This document shows positions 17,130-26,302 of a stretch of DNA of 64,000 bases, piece after piece (positions within the stretch are counted from its first letter, which is position 1; every line of letters begins with the position of its first letter). The notes beneath the pieces are model-generated. The model had not been told where the DNA came from. It did no database searches and saw nothing but the letters and a program-made list of their open reading frames with translations. This DNA comes from Pyxidicoccus xibeiensis (GTDB taxonomy: Bacteria > Myxococcota > Myxococcia > Myxococcales > Myxococcaceae): assembly GCF_024198175.1 (NCBI RefSeq), contig NZ_JAJVKV010000003.1:1116001-1180000 (forward strand), read 5' to 3'. The position numbers and the translations under genes were made by a program.

Positions 17130-18616
17130 CGCCGCCACTCCTCCTCGTAGTAGTGCACCAGCACCTGGTTGTTCAGCCGGTTCACCTCCGCGGGCAGGCG
17201 GCTCATGTCCGGAGGGAAGCGGGTGAGCGACTCCAGGGTGGGCTCGTCCAGGAAGAGCAGCCCCTCGGGCAGCGGGCGGTGACGGCCCGGCGGCTCGTGC
17301 GCCACCAGCACGTAGCCCCACTCACCGAAGGACGGCACCAGCGCGTGGTACGGCTCCGTCCAGTAGCCCGCCGCCTTCAGCGTCTCCGCCACGCACCAGA
17401 ACGAGCGCCGGGCGAACAGCGGGCTGGTGCTCTGCACCACCGCCACCCCGTCCGGTGAAATCCGCTTCTTCAAGAGCTTGTAGAAGCCCGTGGTGTACAG
17501 CTTCCCCAGCGCGAAGTTGTTCGGGTCCGGGAAGTCCACCACCACCACGTCGTACAGCTCGTCCCCCTCCGAGAGGAAGCGCATGGCGTCCTCGTTCACC
17601 ACGCGCATCCGCGAGTCCTTCAGCGAGTGCCCGTTGAGCTTCGCCAGCTCCGCGTAGTTGGCGGCCAGCCCGGTAATCGCCGGGTCCAGGTCCACCAGCG
17701 TGACGGAGCGCACGCCCGGGTAGCGCAGCACCTCGCGCGCGGCCAGCCCGTCCCCGCCGCCGAGGATGAGCACCCGCTCCACCTTCCCCGCGCGCACCAT
17801 GGCCGGGTGCACCAGCGACTCGTGGTAGCGGTACTCGTCGATGCTGGCGAACTGGAGGTTGCCGTTGAGGAACAGCGAGAAGCCCCGCTTGCCCCGCGTC
17901 AGGACGATGCGCTGGTACGGCGAGCTCGTCGCGTGCACCACGTCGTCCGTGTAGAGCTGGTCCTCGTAGAACGTGGTGAGCCTGTCCCCCAGGACGAAGC
18001 CCACCAGCAGCAGCACCGTCAGCACCGCCGCCTTGATGCGCAGCCGCAGCGGGTTGCCCAGCAGCGGCGCCAAGAGCCACGTGCTCCACAGCCCCACGGC
18101 GGCATTCAGCACGCCGAACAGCAGCGAGGTGCGCACCAGCCCCAGCTTGGGCACCAGCAAGAGCGGGAAGGCCACGCTGGCCGCCAGCGCGCCCAGGTAG
18201 TCCAGCGACAGCACCTGGCTGACCAGGTCCTTGAACTTGAGATGGTCCTTCAGGATGCGCAGCAGGAGGGGAATCTCCAGCCCCACCAGCGTGCCGATGA
18301 TGACCACGCTGCCGTACAGCGCCACCCGGAACAGGTCCGTCAGCGTGAAGGTGAGGAACAGCAGCGGAGCGCACAGGCCGCCCAGCAGCGCCACGGCCAG
18401 CTCCACCTCCACGAAGCGCTGCGCCACCCCGCGCTCGATGTAGCGCGACAGGTAGCTGCCAATCCCCATGGCGAACAGGTAGCCGCCGATGACGGTGGAG
18501 AACTGGGTGATGGAGTCGCCGAGCAGGTAGCTGGCGAGCGCCCCGACGACGAGCTCGTAGATGAGCCCGCACGTCGCGATGACGATGACGGTGATGTACA
18601 GCAGCGTCCTGTTCAA
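17120..18616 (-). CDS. integral-membrane spermidine synthase (polyamine aminopropyltransferase)
   Basis: A 498-residue fusion. Residues 1-215 carry about seven membrane helices (YITVIVIATCGLIYELVVG, STVIGGYLFAMGIGSYLS and so on). Residues about 225-450 are a spermidine-synthase domain: SPYQRIVLTRG, DEYRYHESLVHPAM, the SAM-type motif VLILGGGDGLAAREVLRY, TLVDLDPAI and VVVVDFPDPN, matching the catalytic Asp region of SpeE enzymes. It would move an aminopropyl group from decarboxylated SAM to putrescine or another acceptor, here at the membrane. Decarboxylated SAM would come from the speD gene at the head of the operon. The cytoplasmic or membrane-bound acceptor is unknown. Confidence 0.93.
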   Translation of the reverse strand: MNRTLLYITVIVIATCGLIYELVVGALASYLLGDSITQFSTVIGGYLFAMGIGSYLSRYIERGVAQRFVEVELAVALLGGLCAPLLFLTFTLTDLFRVALYGSVVIIGTLVGLEIPLLLRILKDHLKFKDLVSQVLSLDYLGALAASVAFPLLLVPKLGLVRTSLLFGVLNAAVGLWSTWLLAPLLGNPLRLRIKAAVLTVLLLVGFVLGDRLTTFYEDQLYTDDVVHATSSPYQRIVLTRGKRGFSLFLNGNLQFASIDEYRYHESLVHPAMVRAGKVERVLILGGGDGLAAREVLRYPGVRSVTLVDLDPAITGLAANYAELAKLNGHSLKDSRMRVVNEDAMRFLSEGDELYDVVVVDFPDPNNFALGKLYTTGFYKLLKKRISPDGVAVVQSTSPLFARRSFWCVAETLKAAGYWTEPYHALVPSFGEWGYVLVAHEPPGRHRPLPEGLLFLDEPTLESLTRFPPDMSRLPAEVNRLNNQVLVHYYEEEWRRWN

Positions 18617-18659
18617 GTCGTCACTTCACTTCGCACGATGAAGAGCGGGAGGGGCCCGC

Positions 18660-18887
18660 TCACCCGCTGATGGCGGCGGCCACGATGATGGCCAGGCCGA
18701 TGATGAAGGAGCCGATGACGACGCCGACGGCCGTGTTCTGGTCGGCCTCCAGCTCCTTGTGCACGTCGAACGGCAGGATGAGGCGGATGACGTAGAAGCC
18801 CGCCACGAACACCGCCAGGCCGATGAGCGAGTAGATGACGCTCGCCAGCACTCCCTGCACGCTCACCACTGCGCCGAGTAACAGCAT
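18660..18887 (-). CDS. DUF350 membrane protein
   Basis: A 75-residue membrane protein with two helices (about 15-37, SVIYSLIGLAVFVAGFYVIR, and about 52-73, VGVVIGSFIIGLAIIVAAA) joined by LPFDVHKELEADQNTAVG. This is one DUF350 unit; larger members have two or more. The ATG at 18887 follows GGGAGGAAAG and overlaps the stop of the preceding small gene as TGATG. DUF350 genes are often found with spermidine-synthase-like and DUF4178 genes, as here. The molecular role is unknown; a membrane channel or scaffold is sometimes proposed. Confidence 0.9.
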   Translation of the reverse strand: MLLLGAVVSVQGVLASVIYSLIGLAVFVAGFYVIRLILPFDVHKELEADQNTAVGVVIGSFIIGLAIIVAAAISG

Positions 18888-19051
18888 CACTTTCCTCCCT
18901 GAAAGCCGCCAAACCACAGCAGGGTGCCGCCCGGGCCGCGACGCACGTTGCCCGTCTGCACCTGCCCCCGCTGCTCGTCGCTGAAGGGCGACCAGCCGGT
19001 CAACATCAGCGCCGCATAGCCCGCCAGCACCAGCCCACCGAAGTACTTCAT
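18887..19051 (-). CDS. 54-residue single-helix membrane protein in the polyamine operon
   Basis: A short reading frame found by eye. ATG at 19051 is preceded by GGAGGCACGGC and the stop TGA shares its last base with the DUF350 start (TGATG). The protein begins MKYFGGLVLAGYAALMLTGW, one membrane helix, continues SPFSDEQRGQVQTGNVRRG and ends GGTLLWFGGFQGGK. Its strong ribosome-binding site, exact overlap with the next gene and 25-bp gap after the DUF4178 gene make it very likely real. No family recognised; the Gly/Trp/Phe-rich tail may form a membrane-surface contact with DUF350 or the synthase. Confidence 0.8.
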   Translation of the reverse strand: MKYFGGLVLAGYAALMLTGWSPFSDEQRGQVQTGNVRRGPGGTLLWFGGFQGGK

Positions 19052-19076
19052 GCCGTGCCTCCGTGACTCATGGGCC

Positions 19077-20975
19077 CTAGCCCTCGAAGTTGCTCTCTGC
19101 CCACCGCTGCGTCTCGAAGCCGTGCGAGCGGAACAGGGCCCACGCCGGGCCCAGCAGCAGCAGGATGAACGCGCAGCAGAACCAGCCTCCGTTGGGCGTG
19201 TCGTGGGTCAGCCGCACGTTGAACGTCCGGGGGCGCGTCTGGCCCGCCTCGAAGGCCGCCGTGGTGCGCAGCACGTACTTGCCGGCCGGCAGCGCGGACA
19301 GCTTCTTCGTCCCCGAGTTGGAGCCCTCGCTCCAGGTGCCATCACTGTCGCTGCCGCTGTAGGAGCTCAGCTCCTCGTAGAAGGTCACCACCTCGCCCGT
19401 GTCCTGGTTCACCAGGTCGCCCTGGATGCCCAGCCAGTCGTTGTTGAGCGAGGCGGACACCTCCACCTCGATGTTGCCCCGCTTGCGCAGCTCGAAGGGC
19501 TCGCTGAAGTTCATGGCCGACGGCGTGCCGGGCTGGGCCTCCGGGGCCACCACCACCGCCTGCTCCAGCACCTTCTCGTTGGACGCGCGCACGGCGAAGA
19601 AGCCGGACAGCAGCAGCAGACCCAGCATCCACATGACGGTCCACACCATCGTGGAGCGCAGGCCCGCCTTGTGCGGGTTGGGCTGGCTGGGGGCGATGCC
19701 GTGGGGCTCGGGCATGCCCTCCTTCAGGTTGAAGGCCTCCTTCACCACCTGCGGCGCCAGGTACTCGCCATGGGTGTAGGAGACCTCGTTGTCGGTGGCG
19801 TCCACGCTCACCGAGTAGGGCGGCGCCACGTACTCGGTGGCGTGCGCCACCTCGCCGGCCGTCACCTCCCAGTAGAACTCGCCCTGCACCGCCTCCGTGA
19901 CGGCGGTGACCTCCTGGAAGGCCTTGTAGCGGCGGCTATCGTAGAAGGCCGCCACGTGCGGAACCAGGGACACGTCACCGGCGGGCAGCGGCTTGAGGAA
20001 CACCCAGTGGCCGTTGGACTGCATCAGCCAGGTGAAGCCGCGCGAGCGGTTGTAGAGGAGGTACTCCTCCCACGGGTAGCGCACGCCCTCCACCGTGCAC
20101 GAGCGCACCAGGAAGCCGATGCACATCCACTCGGTGTCCTCGAGCTTGCCCTTCGCCCCCAGGGGGATGAGGGGCGCGTCGGCGGGCTTCTCCAGCAGGC
20201 GGAGGAAGGACAGCTTGCCCTGGCTGACGTCCAGCAGCGCGCCGCAGTAGGGGCACGCCACGCGCAGGGACTTGTCCGGTGCGCGCAGCTCCAGCGGGCC
20301 GTTGCAGTTGGTGCAGCGCGCCTGCTTCAGCTCCACCTTGCGCGCGCGCGGGCGGAGCTGGCCGGCGGGGATGCCCAGCTGCTCCAGCTTGAGCGCCTGG
20401 CCGGTGAAGACCTCCGGGCCCGAGCGACGGGTGCCGAAGTCCAGCGTGAGGAAGGAGCCCTTGGGCCCGGTGGCGTCCACGTACCAGGCGTCCTGGGTGG
20501 GGTCCACGTCGCTGGGGAGCTGGCCCTCGGCGGACACCACGCGCCCGTGGCCCCGCTCCTCGATGACCCAGCCGCGGTCTCGCAGGTGCAGCCGCTCGCC
20601 GGGGTGCAGGTCGTCCAGCGACAGCCCCTCCTCGACGCCGGCGTCGAAGAGCAGGTGGAAGGCGCCCTCGGACTCGCTGATCCACCCCCAGCGGCCGTCG
20701 TCGAACTCCACGTACCACTCGTCCCAGGGGCCGGCGCCATGGTCCTTCTGGAGGTGGCCGACGATGCGGTAGCCCACCTTGCCGTAGCGGCCCTCCGCCA
20801 TGAGCTGCAGCGGCGAGTCGGTGGGGACGATGCGGCCAATCTTCCCGTGGGACTCGAACTCCGCGCCGTTGCGCGCCACCACCGTCTGGCAGTGGTCGCA
20901 GACAATCACCTGCGCCAGGCCTGCGGTGAAGACGATTTCCGCCCCACAGGACGGGCACTGTCCCTCCTGCCTCAC
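19077..20975 (-). CDS. DUF4178 protein with two zinc ribbons and membrane helices
   Basis: A 632-residue protein starting with GTG that overlaps the speD stop by 4 bp (GTGA). N-terminal zinc ribbon CPSCG...CDHC (about 8-30), DUF4178 unit (about 50-195: GYRIVGHLQKD, WDEWYVEF, WGWISESEGAFHLL), second ribbon CTNCNGPLEL...CPYCG (about 215-242), and a second DUF4178 unit (about 265-410: WMCIGFLVRS, WEEYLLYN, GFTWLMQSNGHWVFL). A membrane helix follows (about 445-467), then an extracytoplasmic beta-rich part and a final helix (FILLLLGPAWALF). DUF4178 proteins occur with DUF350, SpeD and spermidine synthase; the biochemical role is unknown, and the ribbons suggest protein or nucleic-acid binding. Confidence 0.9.
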   Translation of the reverse strand: MRQEGQCPSCGAEIVFTAGLAQVIVCDHCQTVVARNGAEFESHGKIGRIVPTDSPLQLMAEGRYGKVGYRIVGHLQKDHGAGPWDEWYVEFDDGRWGWISESEGAFHLLFDAGVEEGLSLDDLHPGERLHLRDRGWVIEERGHGRVVSAEGQLPSDVDPTQDAWYVDATGPKGSFLTLDFGTRRSGPEVFTGQALKLEQLGIPAGQLRPRARKVELKQARCTNCNGPLELRAPDKSLRVACPYCGALLDVSQGKLSFLRLLEKPADAPLIPLGAKGKLEDTEWMCIGFLVRSCTVEGVRYPWEEYLLYNRSRGFTWLMQSNGHWVFLKPLPAGDVSLVPHVAAFYDSRRYKAFQEVTAVTEAVQGEFYWEVTAGEVAHATEYVAPPYSVSVDATDNEVSYTHGEYLAPQVVKEAFNLKEGMPEPHGIAPSQPNPHKAGLRSTMVWTVMWMLGLLLLSGFFAVRASNEKVLEQAVVVAPEAQPGTPSAMNFSEPFELRKRGNIEVEVSASLNNDWLGIQGDLVNQDTGEVVTFYEELSSYSGSDSDGTWSEGSNSGTKKLSALPAGKYVLRTTAAFEAGQTRPRTFNVRLTHDTPNGGWFCCAFILLLLGPAWALFRSHGFETQRWAESNFEG

Positions 20976-21358
20976 GCCGTCACCCCCCGCTTCAGCTCAC
21001 GCACGTTGCAGGACGCCGCGCCCAGGTGCCGCGCCAGGATGGACTCGAAGTCCGGGCGCGGGCGGTGGCGGCAGCAGTAGAGATTGAACGCGGCGAAGCC
21101 GTGCTCCGGGAAGGTGTGGATGGTCAGGTGGCTCTCCGCCAGCAGCGTCAGGCCGGTGATGCCTCCGGGCTCCGGGAAGACGTGCCACTGCGGCTGGCCG
21201 ACGACCTTCAGCTCCAGCAAGACGATGAACTCCTCGAAGAGCGCCGCGAGCGCGGCCGCGTCCTTGAGCCGCTCGGGAGAGCAGCCACTCGCGTCAACCA
21301 GCCACTCCTGTCCCGTGGTCAGCGTCTCACTCCCTCCTGCGTGGGGGCTTCTTAGCAT
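20972..21358 (-). CDS. speD: S-adenosylmethionine decarboxylase proenzyme (SpeD family)
   Basis: A 128-residue pyruvoyl-dependent decarboxylase that turns SAM into decarboxylated SAM, the aminopropyl donor for spermidine. Signature: GGITGLTLLAESHLTIHTFP with the self-cleavage Ser76 (which becomes the pyruvoyl group), His81, and FNLYCC carrying the Cys pair. Size fits class 1B bacterial SpeD. It heads the minus-strand operon and overlaps the DUF4178 start by 4 bp. The ATG at 21358 has only a weak site; an AGGAGGGAG lies inside the frame at about 21332-21340, so a shorter non-ATG start is possible without touching the core. Confidence 0.9.
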   Translation of the reverse strand: MLRSPHAGGSETLTTGQEWLVDASGCSPERLKDAAALAALFEEFIVLLELKVVGQPQWHVFPEPGGITGLTLLAESHLTIHTFPEHGFAAFNLYCCRHRPRPDFESILARHLGAASCNVRELKRGVTA

Positions 21359-21456
21359 GGGCCCTGCCCCCGGGGGTGGGCCCGTGCCGGCCACCGGGCA
21401 GGCTCGCCCGGCCCGTTGGCCCCCTCCGCCACCTTCCCGGTACGCTGCGGGGTGAG

Positions 21457-22455
21457 ATGACGCCGTCCGTGCCCGAAGTCCCCCTGCCGCCCGCGCCCAC
21501 CCCCACGCCCGCCCCGGCCAGCCAGTCCGGCGCCATTGCCCGGCTGTCCCGGGCCCTGCGCGGCCTGCCGCCGGCGGAGCGGTGGTGGGGCCCCGGCTGC
21601 GGAGGCCTGGCGGGCTGGCTGAAGCGGGCGGCCCTGGCGCTGCCCCCCGAGGACCTCACCCCGCGCTTCCGGACGCTGCTGGGGCGGGTGCGCGAGGGCG
21701 AGCCGGTGCTGCCGGACGAGGCGAAGCGGCACCAGTACGTGCTGGTGCGCGGAATGCTGGGCGACGAGCTGCCCGGCTACCTCCTGGACAACGTGCAGCG
21801 GCTGGAGCGCCGGGGCCTGGACGTGCGGGAAGCGCCGGTGGACACCGAGGGGCTGCTGGCGGACAACGTCGCGGTGCTGCGCGAGGCCCTGCTGGACGCG
21901 GAGCACTTCGGCCGCTCGGTGGTGCTGGTGGGCCACAGCAAGGGGGGCGTGGAAGTCACCGCCGTGCTGGCCCTGTACCCGGAGCTGCGCCGGGTGGTGC
22001 GCGCGGTGGTGACGCTGCAGGCGCCCTATGGGGGCTCCTCCATCGCCCATGACCTGGCCACCACGCCGGAGCTGCGGCGGCTCATCGACTTTGCCTTTCC
22101 CCTGCTTTTCCATGGCGTGTCCCGGTCCGTGGAGGAGCTCTCCTATACAAGTCGGATGGAGTTCATCCGAAAGCACCCCTACCCCGAAGGCATCCCCACG
22201 GTGTCCCTGGCCAGCTCGCGCCTGTCGCGCCTGTCCAGCCTGTACCCCCTGCAGCGCTACCTGAACGACAGGTACGGCTACGCGGCGGACGGCATGGTGA
22301 CGGCGGTGGACTCGGAGGTGCCCGGGGCGGCGGTGGTGCGCCTGGACGACCTGGACCACGCGGAGGCCGCGCTGCGCGCCCTGCCGGGCTTCAACCGCTA
22401 CCACCCCGGGGACCTCACCGAGGTGATGGTGGCGCTGGCCCTGGGCGCGCGCTGA
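21457..22455 (+). CDS. alpha/beta hydrolase, lipase-like
   Basis: A 332-residue cytoplasmic protein. The N-terminus is Pro/Thr-rich (MTPSVPEVPLPPAPTPTPAP). The core has the nucleophile elbow VVLVGHSKGGVEV with Ser161, followed by ALYPELRRVVRAVVTLQAPYGGSS, the pattern of lipase-class hydrolases that act on long-chain esters. Acid and His candidates lie in the segment AADGMVTAVDSEVPGA and in LDDLDHAEA. No signal peptide, so the substrate is probably internal unless exported another way. It starts divergently from speD and converges on the trigger-factor-like gene with a 10-bp gap. Confidence 0.85.
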   Translation: MTPSVPEVPLPPAPTPTPAPASQSGAIARLSRALRGLPPAERWWGPGCGGLAGWLKRAALALPPEDLTPRFRTLLGRVREGEPVLPDEAKRHQYVLVRGMLGDELPGYLLDNVQRLERRGLDVREAPVDTEGLLADNVAVLREALLDAEHFGRSVVLVGHSKGGVEVTAVLALYPELRRVVRAVVTLQAPYGGSSIAHDLATTPELRRLIDFAFPLLFHGVSRSVEELSYTSRMEFIRKHPYPEGIPTVSLASSRLSRLSSLYPLQRYLNDRYGYAADGMVTAVDSEVPGAAVVRLDDLDHAEAALRALPGFNRYHPGDLTEVMVALALGAR

Positions 22456-22465
22456 GCGCCCCACC

Positions 22466-23560
22466 TCACGTCACGGGCGGCGTCAGCTTCACCTGCCTCA
22501 TCACGTGGTCGACGGTGGCCAGGTGCAGCGCCAGGTCGTACAGCCGCCGGGCGAGCGCGGGGTCCTCCTTCACCGTCCTCCCCAGTTCCTGACGGGTGAC
22601 GCCGGACAGGCGGGCCAGGTCGTCGATGAGCGCGTCGGTGGTGGCACGCTCGGGCTGGACGCCATCCCGCGAGGCGATGGCGCGCAGCACCAGGGCCAGC
22701 GTCAGCCGCCGCGCAGCGTCCGCGCGGGTGAGCGGCTCCTGCAGCCAGCCCTCCAGCGCTTCCTGAAGCTCGTCCGGCTGGAGGCTCTTGCGAGCGAGGA
22801 TGGGACGCTCGGTGTCCGCCCAGCGGCGGCGAATCTCCTCGTCCACCAGCGCCTTGGACAACCCCACCTGGGCGCGCTCCACCAGGGCGTCCAGCACCCG
22901 CTCCTGGGTGAGACGGTCCGCCGCCTCGGTGTGCTCGCGAGCCACGTCATTGGCCAGGTGGCGCATGACGTCCGTGAGGGTGCCCAGGGCCAGCCGCTTC
23001 AGCAGCTCCGGCGAGTCGTCCGCCAGCAGCTTCAGCTGCCGCGCCTGCTTCACGTCCAGGAGGAAGCGGGCCGTCTGGCCGCGCAGGGACTCCACCACGT
23101 AGGTGTCCGGCAGCTTCAGCTCGATGCCGAAGGACTGGCCCACCTTCGCGCCGACGAGGGCCTCGAAGAAGCCCGGCAGCAGCGGGTCGGGCGTCACCTG
23201 CACCCACCAGCTCTCCCGCGTGGAGAAGGGCATCAGCCGGCCGTTGGCGAAGCCGAGCACGTCCAGCAGCACCTCGTCGTCCGCGCCCACGTCCTCGCCC
23301 GGCGCCCGGTTGCGGCGGTCGGCGTGCTGGCGGCGGAGCGCATCGAAGCGGTCGACCAGGTCCTGCTCGGCGAGCGGGACGGGGGCCACCCGGGGCACCG
23401 TCAGCCCGTCCAGCGAGGGCGCCGTCACCTGAGGCAGGTCCACCGGCTCCGTGCTGTCCAGGGAGTAGGCGGCGGGCATCCGCTTCATGATGCCGAGCGC
23501 ATGGAGCTCGGCCAGGGAGCGCGCGGCACCACCGCCCTTCGGGTCATCCTTCGTGGTCAT
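22466..23560 (-). CDS. trigger-factor paralogue lacking the ribosome-binding domain
   Basis: A 364-residue protein with the middle and C-terminal parts of trigger factor. Residues about 90-180 match the FKBP-type prolyl isomerase domain (LGFANGRLMPF, LLPGFFEALVGAKVGQSF, LPDTYVVESLRGQTARFLLDV); about 185-355 match the helical chaperone arms (RLTQERVLDALVERAQVGLSKALVDEEIRRR). The usual N-terminal ribosome-docking domain with its GFRxGKxP signature is absent; instead there is a short 80-residue lead. It may therefore act as a free chaperone or isomerase. ATG at 23560 follows GGAG. Myxobacteria carry a normal tig elsewhere, as general knowledge suggests. Confidence 0.85.
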   Translation of the reverse strand: MTTKDDPKGGGAARSLAELHALGIMKRMPAAYSLDSTEPVDLPQVTAPSLDGLTVPRVAPVPLAEQDLVDRFDALRRQHADRRNRAPGEDVGADDEVLLDVLGFANGRLMPFSTRESWWVQVTPDPLLPGFFEALVGAKVGQSFGIELKLPDTYVVESLRGQTARFLLDVKQARQLKLLADDSPELLKRLALGTLTDVMRHLANDVAREHTEAADRLTQERVLDALVERAQVGLSKALVDEEIRRRWADTERPILARKSLQPDELQEALEGWLQEPLTRADAARRLTLALVLRAIASRDGVQPERATTDALIDDLARLSGVTRQELGRTVKEDPALARRLYDLALHLATVDHVMRQVKLTPPVT

Positions 23561-23643
23561 GGTCGCTCGCTCCAGCCGCCTCGGATAGCACACCCGTCAG
23601 GGAGCACCGAAGCTCCGGAGCAACGAGCCCACCTGGCCGTCCG

Positions 23644-24615
23644 CTAGACGAAGGAGCCGATGAAGCCAGACACCGTGGAGGCCGCGGCGCCCACCTGGCT
23701 GACCACCGGGACATGGGTGCCGGCGGCGATGGAGCCCAGCGCGGTGATGCCAGCGGTGACCTTCCTGCCGGCGGCGGCGCTCGGGTCGGCGATGGTGCTC
23801 GCGGCAGCGGAGGTGTCCGCCACGGCGATGGCCATGTTGAGGCCCGGGGCGAAGCGGCTGGCGGCGCGAGCCACCGCGGTGCCATCGCCATGCACGGCGG
23901 CGCGGGCGGCGTTGGCGCCCAGGCGGCCGGCGGCCTCCAGGCCCTCACCCGCGGCGCGCGCCATCTCGCGCGAGCCGCCCTCCAGCGCCTCGCGAGCGGC
24001 GGAGGTGGCGACACGGCTGGCCACCGCGCGAGCCGCGTCCGGGGCCGCCTGCGTGATGGCGGTGCGAGCCGCGTTGGCTACGTCCGGAGCCACCTGCGCG
24101 AGGGCGGTGCGAGCCGCGTTGGCGGCGGCGCGGTAGGCGCTGACGTTGCCGGCCGGCTCCAAGATGCCCTTCGCCACACCGGGGCCGGTGGAGGTGGGGC
24201 TGGCCACGGCGCCGGACGCCTTGTTGGCGATGACGCCCGAGGGGTTGCGGAAGAAGTCACGCGTGTCGCGGAAGGTCAGGTAGCCGGCGCCCGGCAGCTG
24301 CGAGACGCTGGCGGCGGTGCCCTCGGCGCTGGCCCAGCGCGCGCCCCGGGTGTTGACGCCCTCCACGGTGCCGCTGTTCGCCCGGCCGGGGACGTCCAAG
24401 GAGCCCAGCTGCTGCGGGCCGGGAGCGCGGCGCACCTGTGTGGAGGCCCCGCCGTCGGAGAGGGGGCCGAAGCCGCTGGTGGCCTGGCTCACCGGCTTGT
24501 GGGTCTGCTCGAAGCTGTCCGACCGCGAAGCCGGCTGCTGAGCGCGGCCCTCCGCGCGAATCGTGGTGGGCGCCGGGCGCGCGGTCGAACCGGAGGTGGG
24601 ACGGACGGGCGCCAT
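23644..24615 (-). CDS. Ala-rich repeat protein with Pro/Ser/Thr/Arg leader
   Basis: Function unknown; 323 residues. Start ATG at 24615 is chosen over one 45 bases upstream because GGAG lies just before it and a longer start adds nothing conserved. Residues 1-45 form a Pro/Thr/Ser/Arg-rich leader ending SRSDSFEQ, similar in style to the GDGFDS leader of the 6903 protein. Residues about 160-235 contain an Ala-rich tandem repeat (ANAARTALAQVAPDV then ANAARTAITQAAPDAARAV). The C-terminal 70 residues look like weak membrane or amphipathic helices (ITALGSIAAGTHVPVV, GAAASTVSGFIGSFV). It may be an exported or membrane-interacting protein. Confidence 0.72.
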   Translation of the reverse strand: MAPVRPTSGSTARPAPTTIRAEGRAQQPASRSDSFEQTHKPVSQATSGFGPLSDGGASTQVRRAPGPQQLGSLDVPGRANSGTVEGVNTRGARWASAEGTAASVSQLPGAGYLTFRDTRDFFRNPSGVIANKASGAVASPTSTGPGVAKGILEPAGNVSAYRAAANAARTALAQVAPDVANAARTAITQAAPDAARAVASRVATSAAREALEGGSREMARAAGEGLEAAGRLGANAARAAVHGDGTAVARAASRFAPGLNMAIAVADTSAAASTIADPSAAAGRKVTAGITALGSIAAGTHVPVVSQVGAAASTVSGFIGSFV

Positions 24616-24793
24616 GGCAGCTCCAAAGAGGGTCTTCTGGCGAATCTGGACCCGGATCATCGCTCTTTCTGACGACGAGTTGCGTCGTGAGCGGCTTGTC
24701 GTGTGTTTTTTACCATGCGTGCGGCACGGCAGGGAGGCGCGGGCCCACGCAAGCCCCTGGAATCCGGCGGAGTTGCGCTAGTCTGCCCCCGCC

Positions 24794-25548
<755 letters not shown>

Positions 25549-25549
<1 letters not shown>

Positions 25550-26298
25550 TGGGCAGCCGCACCGCGCGACGCATCGCCACGCGGCTGGGGGAGCTGGACT
25601 GCCACGTCGTGGACGCGCTCCCCGAGGGCGCCACTGCCGACCTGGCCGTCGTGCTCTGCCACGGCCTCGGCGCGCCGGCCACGGACCTGGTGCCGCTGGC
25701 GCCGGAGTTGATGTCGCTGGAGGCGGCGCTGGCCGACCGGGTGCGCTTCGTCTTCCCAGGTGCTCCGCTGACGATGGAGGCGTATGGCATGCCGCAGGGG
25801 CGTGCCTGGTTCCACCTGCCCGACGCCATCATGCGCGGGCAGCTGCGGGACTGGGACCTGTTCGCCCGCGAGGTGCCTCCAGGCCTCCCCGCGGCGCGCC
25901 GGGCCTTGATGAGCGTGGTGGACGCCCTGTCCACGTCGATGAAGCTGCCCTATGGCCGCATCGTCCTGGGGGGCTTCAGCCAGGGCGGCATGGTGACCAC
26001 GGACGTGGCGCTGCGGCTGGAGGAGGCGCCCGCGGGGCTGGCCATCCTGTCCGGGACGCTGACGTCCGAGCCGGAGTGGCGGCAGAAGGCGAAGGCCCGC
26101 AAGGGGCTGCCGGTGTTCCAGGGCCACGGCCGGTATGACGACCTGCTGCCCATCGCCACCGCCGAGCGCCTGCGCGACGTGCTGGTGGAGTCAGGGCTGG
26201 AAGTGGACTTCCTGCCCTTCGACGGGCCGCACACGATTGCGCCGGAGGAGCTGGAGCGGCTGGCCTCGTTCCTGGTGGCGCGGCTGGGAGGGCGCTGA
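25549..26298 (+). CDS. carboxylesterase/phospholipase-like alpha/beta hydrolase
   Basis: A 249-residue hydrolase of the acyl-protein thioesterase / carboxylesterase group (Abhydrolase_2). Signs: VVLCHGLGAPATDLVPLAP near the N-terminus (oxyanion loop), WFHLPD, nucleophile elbow IVLGGFSQGGMVTTDVAL with Ser144, a core strand AGLAILSGTL, then GHGRYDDLLPI with the likely catalytic Asp, and FDGPHTIAPEEL with the likely catalytic His. No signal peptide. Start ATG shares one base with the cyclophilin stop. It is followed after 4 bp by the yjbQ gene. The physiological ester is unknown. Confidence 0.9.
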
Positions 26299-26302
26299 GG
26301 GC

